Source of the DNA: Methylophaga sp.
GTDB lineage: Bacteria; Pseudomonadota; Gammaproteobacteria; Nitrosococcales; Methylophagaceae
Length of the DNA stretch: 9,632 nucleotides
Direction of reading: 5' to 3'
NCBI GenBank assembly: GCA_013139345.1
Contig: WTAY01000045.1
Span: 1-9,632 of the forward strand
Shown: positions 1-5,390 of the stretch, one piece after another
Position numbering within the stretch: the first letter of the stretch is position 1
How the letters are laid out: each line of letters opens with the position of its first letter
Made by a program: the position numbers and the translations under genes
Notes under the pieces: generated by a model
Database searches by the model: none
Told to the model about the DNA's origin: nothing
What the model saw: only the letters and a program-made list of their open reading frames with translations

Positions 1-1001
1 AAACACGTCGTCATAGTTTTATTGCAAACTTATTAGGCATTAAACACATTGTTGTTGCCATTAATAAAATGGATATTAAAGACTATAGCGAAGATGTTTA
101 TAACGATATTCGCAAAGAATACAGTGAGTTTGCCCGTGAGCTAGAAATGGAAGACGTACACTTTGTGCCACTGTCGGCACTTGTTGGCGATAATGTGGTT
201 AATAAGAGCGACAATATGCCTTGGTATCAAGGTGATACATTGATGCACCTATTAGAAAACATCCAAGTTGCTACAGATGCAAATACAGACGATGTTCGTT
301 TTCCTGTGCAATATGTAAACCGCCCTAATCTTGATTTCCGTGGCTATTGCGGCACACTGGCATCCGGTATTTTAAAGCCCGGTGATGATATTACGGTATT
401 GCCATCAGGCAGTGAAAGCCGTGTTAAATCTATTGTTACCTATGATGGCGACTTAGATGAAGCCATTCCTGGCGAAGCGGTAACTATTACTTTAGAAGAT
501 GAAGTGGATGTTAGCCGTGGCGATATGCTTGTTCATCGTAATCATCAGCCTCATGTTGCCAGTCATTTTAAAGCGACTGTTGTGTGGATGACTGAAAAGC
601 CATTAGTGGCAGGCAAGCAATATAACTTTAAAGTGGGCGTAAGTGACAGTACCGGTGTTTTAACATCAGTAGACAGTCAGATTGATGTAAATACCTTGGC
701 AGAAAATGATGCAAGTGAATTAGCGTTAAACGAAATTGGCCAATGTGAGTTTTCACTCAATAAACCGGTTGTATTTGATGCCTATAAACGTAATCGTAGT
801 ACGGGATCATTTATCGTTATTGATCGCTTAACCAATGTGACTATTGGTGCTGGTATGATTACCGAAGCAGTATCAGGTACACAAGCACAGCAAGTGACTA
901 ATACGGGTGAATTCTCTGACTTTGAAGTGGAACTTAATACTTTGGTTAGAAAACACTTCCCACATTGGGATGCTAAAGATTTGGGTAAACTGCTGAAATA
1001 A
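1..1001 (+). CDS. cysN: Sulfate adenylyltransferase subunit 1 (ATP sulfurylase GTPase subunit), 5'-truncated by the window edge
   Basis: CysN is the GTPase partner of CysD. Together they make adenosine 5'-phosphosulfate from ATP and sulfate, with GTP hydrolysis driving the reaction, in the cytoplasm. The reading frame is open from base 3, so the first ATG (69) is internal. The visible part begins with TRRHSFIANLLGIKH and the G4 nucleotide-specificity motif NKMD. An EF-Tu-like beta-barrel domain 2 follows (roughly PVQYVNRPN through SRGDMLV), then domain 3, ending in LVRKHFPHWDAKDLGKLLK, which matches typical CysN C-termini. About 332 residues are present of the usual ~475; the P-loop and switch regions lie upstream. 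There is no C-terminal APS kinase domain, so this is CysN and not a CysNC fusion. cysD would be expected just upstream. No convincing terminator follows directly; a weak hairpin (GGACTG/TAGTCC, 1018-1036) lacks a trailing T-run. Confidence 0.96.
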   Translation, partial: TRRHSFIANLLGIKHIVVAINKMDIKDYSEDVYNDIRKEYSEFARELEMEDVHFVPLSALVGDNVVNKSDNMPWYQGDTLMHLLENIQVATDANTDDVRFPVQYVNRPNLDFRGYCGTLASGILKPGDDITVLPSGSESRVKSIVTYDGDLDEAIPGEAVTITLEDEVDVSRGDMLVHRNHQPHVASHFKATVVWMTEKPLVAGKQYNFKVGVSDSTGVLTSVDSQIDVNTLAENDASELALNEIGQCEFSLNKPVVFDAYKRNRSTGSFIVIDRLTNVTIGAGMITEAVSGTQAQQVTNTGEFSDFEVELNTLVRKHFPHWDAKDLGKLLK

Positions 1002-1134
1002 AATTAGAAGGTAAGTTGGACTGTTTTTAATAGTCCTGCGATACCGGTAATCATTCAAGATGCAGTTGTTAGAGAAAGATGTAATAGTTGCTGATCTGGG
1101 ATTGATAAGTCCTTATTTTAGCGCAATTAAAATT

Positions 1135-1216
1135 GTCACCCTCATCCCAACCTTCTCCCTCAAAGGAGAAGGGGCTAAAGCTCCCTCTCCTGTTGGAGAG
1201 GGCTGGGGTGAGGAGA
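1135..1216. repeat. REP/MITE-like multi-hairpin palindromic element
   Basis: The outer arms CCTCATCCCAACC (1140-1152) and GGCTGGGGTGAGG (1201-1213) pair with 11 Watson-Crick pairs, one G-T and one mismatch. Inside lie two perfect 8-bp hairpins: CCTTCTCC/GGAGAAGG (1151-1158 with 1165-1172) and CCCTCTCC/GGAGAGGG (1183-1190 with 1195-1202, loop TGTT). Between them is a short GGGGCT/AGCTCC stem. The outer arms share two bases with the inner hairpins, so the alternatives compete at the junction. The 7-mer TAAAATT occurs on both sides (1128-1134 and 1217-1223), as a target-site duplication would. From memory, CCCTCaCCCCAgCC/GGGAGAGGG-type elements are common between genes in many proteobacteria. 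Copy number in this genome cannot be judged from the window. Confidence 0.75.
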
Positions 1217-1256
1217 TAAAATTAAGGATTAATGGGAATCCATGGGCGCTGAAAAT

Positions 1257-1293
1257 AGCCACTATCGTTGGCTCCCCGTTTTCACGGGGATGA
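1257..1293. repeat. Second REP-like hairpin element (CCCCGT-tttc-ACGGGG)
   Basis: A perfect 6-bp GC-rich stem, CCCCGT (1274-1279) with ACGGGG (1284-1289), closes a TTTC loop. It is preceded directly by a 5-bp stem AGCCA (1257-1261) with TGGCT (1269-1273) and followed by ATGACAGAC. Upstream, TGGGAATCCATGG (from about 1233) resembles the 'GGGAATCCA' tail often seen with short REP-type elements reading GTCATCCCCG...CGGGGAATCCA. The outer limits are therefore uncertain, and the element may start near 1233. There is no T-tract in the gene direction, so it is not a canonical terminator for cysN. A near copy of the reverse complement forms the terminator stem at 7561-7581. Confidence 0.65.
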
Positions 1294-1345
1294 CAGACGC
1301 TTACAGATTGAATGATTATGGGTATATATTTATTGGGAGCTAAAA

Positions 1346-1693
1346 ATGTTGGTATGGAAGGGCTGGGGCTTAGCCGTTATTGGTTTTATTTTCCTCTTTG
1401 TTCTGCCAATTGAATTATTGGTTGAGCACTTTTATGGTGTCGGTCAATACAAGGCATTACCATGGCCAATCCCTTTAGCATTTTTGATGGGGGCTATTCC
1501 AACAACCTTAGTTGGGAATATGCTCAACAATAAACCTGCCCGAATATTGATAGATCCTGAGACCAATGAGAAAGTTGAACTGAAACGTGAACATTCATTA
1601 TTCTGGATTCCGATGCAATATTGGGGAGTCATCCTCGTTATTTTAAGTGCATTAATCTATCTAAGAAATATCGGTTTTAGTTTTAGCCAATAA
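1346..1693 (+). CDS. Small three-helix membrane protein of unknown function
   Basis: This 115-residue protein is not one I can assign a function. Three hydrophobic segments are visible: about residues 7-24 (GLAVIGFIFLFVLPIELL), 42-60 (IPLAFLMGAIPTTLVGNML) and 87-106 (WIPMQYWGVILVILSALIYL). Between the second and third is a polar loop, ILIDPETNEKVELKREHSLF. It reads like a 'D-x-x-T-N/G-x-x-V-x-L-K-x-x-HSLF-x-IP' signature; I believe I have seen similar segments in other small conserved gammaproteobacterial membrane proteins, but cannot name a family. GGGAG at 1335-1339 lies 6 bases before the ATG and supports this start. The 3' end overlaps the oppositely oriented glycosylase gene by 11 bases (1683-1693). 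It stands alone in its direction downstream of the repeat cluster, so its neighbours give no clue to its job. Confidence 0.8.
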   Translation: MLVWKGWGLAVIGFIFLFVLPIELLVEHFYGVGQYKALPWPIPLAFLMGAIPTTLVGNMLNNKPARILIDPETNEKVELKREHSLFWIPMQYWGVILVILSALIYLRNIGFSFSQ

Positions 1694-2201
1694 TTGCATG
1701 TTGCCAAACAGCTAATTTCTGCTCAAAAGTCATTGCTGCATGGGCTGGGCTGGTGGAGGGGAGACGAAGCCTCATTATATTTATTTGCTGGTCATTCAAT
1801 GTCGCTAATACGTGACGATTAAATACCTGTTCGGCTTTTGTGCCATTAAACACAATTTTTTCAATATGAGGATGCTGTTGAAAAAACAATTCAAAATCAT
1901 TGGCAACCATGCTGGTGGCATCAATACTCTGATCTAAACTGCCTTGTCGTTGGCAGGCTTTAATCGCATCCCAAACAGCAAGGTGATTGTCGATTAAAAA
2001 CTGACAACGCTTGTCATATACATCATGGCTGTCGAGGTTAAATAATGCCGACATTATTGGCCAAAAGGCATTACGTGGATGGGCATAATATTGCTGCTGT
2101 TCCAGTGATTTTATGCTGGGCATTGAGCCTAATATCAAAATCCGAGCATATTTATCTTCAATAGCTGGAAAACCAGATTCTAAAGGCAGTACATCACTCA
2201 T
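1683..2201 (-). CDS. DNA-deoxyinosine (hypoxanthine) glycosylase, uracil-DNA glycosylase superfamily
   Basis: The 172-residue product matches the HDG-type branch of the UDG superfamily. These enzymes excise hypoxanthine, the product of adenine deamination, from DNA to start base-excision repair in the cytoplasm. Motif 1 is LGSMPSIKSLEQQQYYAHPRNAFW, given here in parts: GSMPS (residues 25-29) and YYAHPRNAFW (38-47). Asn44 in PRNAFW corresponds to the Asn reported as essential in characterised HDG enzymes. Other family-like elements are VWDAI (76-80), IVFNG (116-120) and the C-terminal LPSTSPAHA (147-155), which sits where UDG motif 2 is expected. The length fits the family. The gene starts 2 bases after the stop of the upstream DUF3465 gene (TAA-AG-ATG on the minus strand) and has no clear Shine-Dalgarno of its own, so translational coupling is likely. 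Substrate preference is inferred from family membership. Confidence 0.88.
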   Translation of the reverse strand: MSDVLPLESGFPAIEDKYARILILGSMPSIKSLEQQQYYAHPRNAFWPIMSALFNLDSHDVYDKRCQFLIDNHLAVWDAIKACQRQGSLDQSIDATSMVANDFELFFQQHPHIEKIVFNGTKAEQVFNRHVLATLNDQQINIMRLRLPSTSPAHAAMTFEQKLAVWQHAIIG

Positions 2202-2203
2202 CT

Positions 2204-2647
2204 TTATTGATATGTCTTACCTTGGTGTTTAATCCAGCCACCAGTATGTCGTCCAGCGGAATCATGGTGTGTCCAATGAAGAACACCCCCTTTCTCATTC
2301 CATTCATATTCACCATAAACTGAGACAGAATCACCTTTTTTCAGTTCATTTATTCTCGGGGCCAAATCAATATTATGTGCAATAAGAATAGTGTGGTCGT
2401 TAGCTGTGCGGATGAGGAATTTCTGATGTCGTCTGCCATCAAGATCATCAGCAAATAGTGTGACTACGGTGCCTGTTATTTCTAGTTGAACATCGCTACG
2501 TTGTTGTTGGATTACTTGTTCAAGCGTATTCTGAACGCTTGGATCTGACGTTGCTTTCTCGGGTGAATAGCCACTGGCGAAATAACTAAGAATAACAAAG
2601 CCAATAATCAGCCCGATACGTTGTTTGTTGCGTGATGCTTTAGACAT
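2204..2647 (-). CDS. DUF3465-family membrane-anchored protein, function unknown
   Basis: This 147-residue protein has a basic N-terminus (MSKASRNKQR) and one hydrophobic helix at about residues 11-27. A linker rich in Gln/Ser follows (about 33-52), then a predicted small beta-rich domain. The domain ends in the characteristic GEYEWNEKGGVLHWTHHD (112-129) and GRHTGGWIKHQGKTYQ (132-147). I recognise this C-terminus as DUF3465, which looks like an OB-fold-type domain; the fold is an inference. Topology suggests a periplasmic domain held by an N-terminal anchor or uncleaved signal. The gene leads a two-gene leftward unit with the deoxyinosine glycosylase and is divergent from copA across 140 bases. 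The only Met is at 2647. No convincing Shine-Dalgarno is seen on the minus strand, so the exact start is moderately secure. No enzymatic motif is evident. Confidence 0.85.
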   Translation of the reverse strand: MSKASRNKQRIGLIIGFVILSYFASGYSPEKATSDPSVQNTLEQVIQQQRSDVQLEITGTVVTLFADDLDGRRHQKFLIRTANDHTILIAHNIDLAPRINELKKGDSVSVYGEYEWNEKGGVLHWTHHDSAGRHTGGWIKHQGKTYQ

Positions 2648-2698
2648 AAGGAATTAACGTGCTATTTAGTGAATGTGGTAATTAGCTTACCTTGGATA

Positions 2699-2710
2699 TG
2701 ACAATAGTCA
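2699..2710. promoter_or_regulatory. Candidate operator dyad TGAC-AATA-GTCA upstream of copA
   Basis: The sequence TGACAATAGTCA has perfect 4-bp inverted arms and lies about 25 bases upstream of the proposed copA -35 box, where an activator could sit. It loosely resembles the TGACAA..TTGTCA half-sites of copper-responsive CusR/CopR-type response regulators, but the spacing is not the canonical one. On the minus strand the same bases give TTGACT (2706-2711), a possible -35 for the divergent DUF3465 gene, without a good -10. No copper-responsive regulator gene is in the window. Confidence 0.3.
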
Positions 2711-2734
2711 AAATATGGGATCCCTATGTAATTA

Positions 2735-2764
2735 TTGGCATCATTAGTTGTCAGAGCTTATAGA
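2735..2764 (+). promoter_or_regulatory. Candidate sigma-70 promoter of copAB
   Basis: TTGGCA (2735-2740, 5 of 6 to TTGACA) is followed after 18 bases by TATAGA (2759-2764, 4 of 6 to TATAAT). With TTATAG (2758-2763) taken as the -10, the spacer would be 17 bases. Transcription would begin near 2771, giving a very short leader before the ATG at 2788. This is the best promoter-like pair in the 140-base divergent intergenic region. Confidence 0.45.
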
Positions 2765-2787
2765 GTGATTTTTGATAAAAGAGTGAT

Positions 2788-4581
2788 ATGACAAAAAAAG
2801 CGAATTGGCTAACAACATCAACAACACGCAGGCAGTTTGTTCTGGGCTCGTCATCTGTACTTGCCTGTGCAGCATTGCCGTGGCCTAGCTTAGCTTCTGC
2901 AAATGATAAAGCTGTTGTAATGCCTGAGTTACGCGGTCGAAACTTTAACCTTGATATTGATTATCAGATGGTTAATTTTACAGGTAAGAATCGTATTGCT
3001 ACGACAGTAAACGGGTCATTGCCGGCCCCTATATTGCGCTGGAAACAAGGTGAAAAAGTAACACTTAAAGTCACCAATCATTTGACTCATGATAGTTCAA
3101 TCCATTGGCATGGCATGATATTACCTAGCAATATGGATGGTGTACCGGGTCTAAGTTTTGCTGGAATAAAGCCGGGTAGCACATACGAGTATCAATTTGA
3201 TGTTCAGCAAAGTGGCACTTATTGGTATCACAGTCATTCTGGCTTTCAAGAACAAACAGGATTATATGGTGCAATCATTATTGACCCTGCGGAACCAGAT
3301 CCTGTTGATTATGATCGTGATTATGTCGTGATATTGTCAGATTGGACCGATGAAGACCCTGCCGATGTGTATGCCAAGCTCAAAAAACAAAGCCATTACT
3401 ATAATCGACAAGAACGTACAGCGGCCGATACTTGGAATGACATAAAAGACAAAGGCGTGGCACAAACATGGCGTGACCGGAAAATGTGGAACCAGATGCG
3501 AATGTCTGATCGAGATATTTCCGATGTTACCGGTGCGACCTATACATTTTTAATGAATGGCCAAACACCTGAACAGGGATGGACAGGCCTTTTTGATAAA
3601 GGTGAAAAAGTTCGTTTACGTTTTATTAATGCAGCGGCAATGACCTTGTTTGATGTACGTATTCCGAATGTGAAAATGACCGTTGTAGCTGCCGATGGTC
3701 AAAATATTGAACCCGTAACAATCGATGACTTTCGTATTGGTGTCGCTGAAACCTATGATGTTATTGTTGAGCCAGAATCAGACAAAGCACATACCATTAT
3801 TGCTCAAGCAATAGATAGGACTGGGTTTGCCTATGGTGTATTAACTCCTGATATCAATATGAAAGCAGAATTACCAGAACTGGATCCTTCTCCTATTTTG
3901 ACAATGGCGGATATGGGTATGAATCATGGAGCGATGAATGATATGTCCATGATGGATATGTCGGGTGATATGGGTCATCAGATGGATCATTCCATGCACA
4001 TGGCAATGGCAACTAAAATGGGTTCAGGTAAGGCTGGTTATGGCAGTAATATGCCTGTTACACATAAAGATACAGAGTTTGGTCCACATGTTGATATGCG
4101 AGCTGAAATGCCCATGTCTAAACTGGACGACCCAGGTATTGGATTACGTGAACATGCTGAGAAATATGGTCGTAAAGTATTAACCTATGCGGATATTCAT
4201 AACCTATATCAAACCCCAGAACCTCGTGAACCTGATAGAGAAATTCAATTACACTTAACAGGCAATATGGCTCGTTATATGTGGTCTATTGACGGTATTA
4301 AATATGCTGATGCTGAACCATTAGTATTGAAATATGGTGAACGTGTTCGGTTTACATTAGTGAATGACACGATGATGAATCACCCTATGCATTTACACGG
4401 CATGTGGAGTGAATTGGAAACGGGAGATGGAGTTCGGATCCCTCGAAAACATACTGTTATTGTGCAACCAGGATCGAAAATAAGTTACTTAGTGACAGCT
4501 AATGCACGAGGACGCTGGGCATATCATTGTCATTTAATGTTTCATATGATGAGTATGTTTCGTGAAGTGAAGGTCATCTAA
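2788..4581 (+). CDS. copA: Copper-resistance multicopper oxidase, CopA family, Tat-exported
   Basis: This 597-residue periplasmic multicopper oxidase is expected to oxidise Cu(I) and sequester copper. The Tat signal has TTRRQFVLG (twin Arg at 14-15), a hydrophobic stretch and an ASA cleavage site near residue 38. All four copper-ligand blocks are visible: HWHG (106-109), HSH (148-150), HPMHLHG (532-538) and HCHLMFH (580-586), so the type 1, 2 and 3 centres look complete. A 39-residue insert (373-411) holds 14 Met and 4 His, typical of CopA copper-binding segments. The oddity is that HCHLMFH is followed by MMSMFREV. The axial Met comes after three residues instead of the four normal in CopA/CueO, and F591 occupies the usual ligand position. 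The stop overlaps the copB start by one base (TAATG). This is not the P-type ATPase that shares the CopA name. Confidence 0.95.
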   Translation: MTKKANWLTTSTTRRQFVLGSSSVLACAALPWPSLASANDKAVVMPELRGRNFNLDIDYQMVNFTGKNRIATTVNGSLPAPILRWKQGEKVTLKVTNHLTHDSSIHWHGMILPSNMDGVPGLSFAGIKPGSTYEYQFDVQQSGTYWYHSHSGFQEQTGLYGAIIIDPAEPDPVDYDRDYVVILSDWTDEDPADVYAKLKKQSHYYNRQERTAADTWNDIKDKGVAQTWRDRKMWNQMRMSDRDISDVTGATYTFLMNGQTPEQGWTGLFDKGEKVRLRFINAAAMTLFDVRIPNVKMTVVAADGQNIEPVTIDDFRIGVAETYDVIVEPESDKAHTIIAQAIDRTGFAYGVLTPDINMKAELPELDPSPILTMADMGMNHGAMNDMSMMDMSGDMGHQMDHSMHMAMATKMGSGKAGYGSNMPVTHKDTEFGPHVDMRAEMPMSKLDDPGIGLREHAEKYGRKVLTYADIHNLYQTPEPREPDREIQLHLTGNMARYMWSIDGIKYADAEPLVLKYGERVRFTLVNDTMMNHPMHLHGMWSELETGDGVRIPRKHTVIVQPGSKISYLVTANARGRWAYHCHLMFHMMSMFREVKVI

Positions 4582-5273
4582 TGTTTAAAGTACTCACATT
4601 ATTTATTGTCATCACTTATGTAAATATCAGCAATGCTGCTGGCATGATTGATGACCCTCTATTAACGATGGTAAAAGTTGATCAGCTTGAGTTGAGCGAT
4701 TCGGATAAGAACACGTGGGATGCACAAGCTTGGATTGGTAAAGATCTCAATAAACTATGGTTAAAGACCGAAGGTGAATTAACAAGTAGTGATGTTGAAG
4801 AAGCCGAAATACAGTTACTTTATAGTCGGGCAATAGCACCCTATTGGGATGCACAAATTGGTTGGCGACATGATCTTAAACCAGAACTAAACAGAGATTG
4901 GTTAGCAGTCGGGGTTAAAGGTTTGGCCCCTTATTTCTTTGAAACTGATATTGCTTTATTTATTGGTGAACATGGCAACCTTGGCGTGCGAGGACAGTTT
5001 GAATACGAATTAATGTTGACTCAAAAATGGGTATTATCACCAGAAATAGAAGTTAATTTATTTAGTAAAAATGATGAAAATGTTGGGATTGGCAGTGGCG
5101 TATCAGATATAAGTGCAGGTCTACGGTTACGCTATGAAATTAAACGTGAGTTTGCACCTTATATCGGTGTGGAATGGAACCGGCGTTTTGGCAATACCGC
5201 TGACTTTGCACAACAAGAGGGTGAGAGCAGAACACATGTCAATTGGGTTGCAGGCGTACGGATCTTGTTTTAA
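4581..5273 (+). CDS. copB: Copper resistance protein B, outer-membrane
   Basis: The 230-residue product begins with a Sec signal peptide (MFKVLTLFIVITYVNISNAA, cleavage near residue 19-20). The rest is rich in alternating beta-strand segments and matches the CopB family (PF05275). Recognisable stretches include AQAWIGKDLNKLWLKTEGE, YWDAQIGWRHD, the APYFFETDIALFIG segment, LRLRYEIKREFAPYIGVEW and a C-terminal VNWVAGVRILF. The final Phe fits the usual outer-membrane protein end recognised by the BAM machinery. Unlike many CopB proteins it has no long Met/His-rich segment between signal and barrel; the barrel-like domain starts almost at once, so this is a minimal form. ATG 4581 shares its A with the copA stop codon, which implies translational coupling and one transcript. 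The exact role of CopB in copper tolerance is not settled. No copC or copD is present, and no clear terminator follows. Confidence 0.93.
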   Translation: MFKVLTLFIVITYVNISNAAGMIDDPLLTMVKVDQLELSDSDKNTWDAQAWIGKDLNKLWLKTEGELTSSDVEEAEIQLLYSRAIAPYWDAQIGWRHDLKPELNRDWLAVGVKGLAPYFFETDIALFIGEHGNLGVRGQFEYELMLTQKWVLSPEIEVNLFSKNDENVGIGSGVSDISAGLRLRYEIKREFAPYIGVEWNRRFGNTADFAQQEGESRTHVNWVAGVRILF

Positions 5274-5329
5274 GCAGAGTAAATGCAATACTTATAATAT
5301 AATCATATATTAATATAGATATTTATAAT

Positions 5330-5359
5330 TTACTGTTATAAGTGATGATCGCTTATAAT
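5330..5359 (+). promoter_or_regulatory. Candidate promoter of the sulfite reductase operon
   Basis: A perfect -10 box TATAAT lies at 5354-5359, about 31 bases before the start codon. At the matching distance upstream only a poor -35 is seen (TTACTG, 5330-5335, 18-base spacer). A strong -10 with a weak -35 is what an activator-dependent promoter would show. The -10 lies inside a 29-bp dyad. An upstream TATAAT at 5293-5298, in an AT-rich tract, is an alternative. Confidence 0.5.
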
Positions 5360-5361
5360 AG
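5333..5361. promoter_or_regulatory. 29-bp near-perfect palindrome, probable operator of the sulfite reductase operon
   Basis: CTGTTATAAG (5333-5342) mirrors CTTATAATAG (5352-5361), and the inner GAT-g-ATC (5344-5350) continues the symmetry around G5347. Of 14 symmetric pairs, 12 are Watson-Crick and the other two are G-T. The dyad covers the -10 box TATAAT. A third copy of the half-site, CTTATAATA, occurs at 5291-5299, 61 bases (about six helical turns) upstream of the right arm. A dimeric regulator is the natural reading. Which family binds (CysB-like LysR or another) cannot be told from sequence. The centre could also form a hairpin at the start of the transcript, although only its downstream arm would be transcribed from this -10. 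Confidence 0.6.
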
Positions 5362-5390
5362 TTACTTCAATATCGAGTGTAGAGATTTAG

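Larger units (their letters stand above)
1002..1345. other. Gene-free intergenic stretch with two structured repeats
   Basis: This 344-base stretch between cysN and the small membrane-protein gene holds no credible gene. It contains a weak hairpin just after cysN (1018-1036), a small AT dyad CAATT-aa-AATTG (1124-1135), a GC-rich multi-hairpin repeat (about 1135-1216) and a second GC-rich hairpin repeat (about 1257-1293). The last 50 bases carry the ribosome-binding site of the downstream gene. A weak promoter-like pair is also present: ATGACA at 1290-1295, at the end of the second repeat, 18 bases before GATTAT at 1314-1319. The base composition of the repeats differs clearly from the AT-rich flanks. 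Confidence 0.75.

Noticed and set aside
1018..1036. Hairpin GGACTG/TAGTCC after cysN as a terminator
   Set aside because: The stem is short, the T-run is inside the loop and no Ts follow the stem.
1060..1293. A 77-codon open frame across the intergenic region after cysN
   Set aside because: It is translated straight through both GC-rich repeats (TFSLKGEGAKAPSPVGEGWGEE is repeat sequence), has no ribosome site and no protein-like composition.
2718..2725. GGGATCCC palindrome in the copA upstream region
   Set aside because: The 8-bp symmetry does not extend outward and it matches no known operator; short palindromes like this are expected by chance.
3965..4183. A 72-codon frame inside copA over the Met-rich insert
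   Set aside because: It is a shifted reading of the ATG-rich insert; many ATGs there come from Met codons of CopA.
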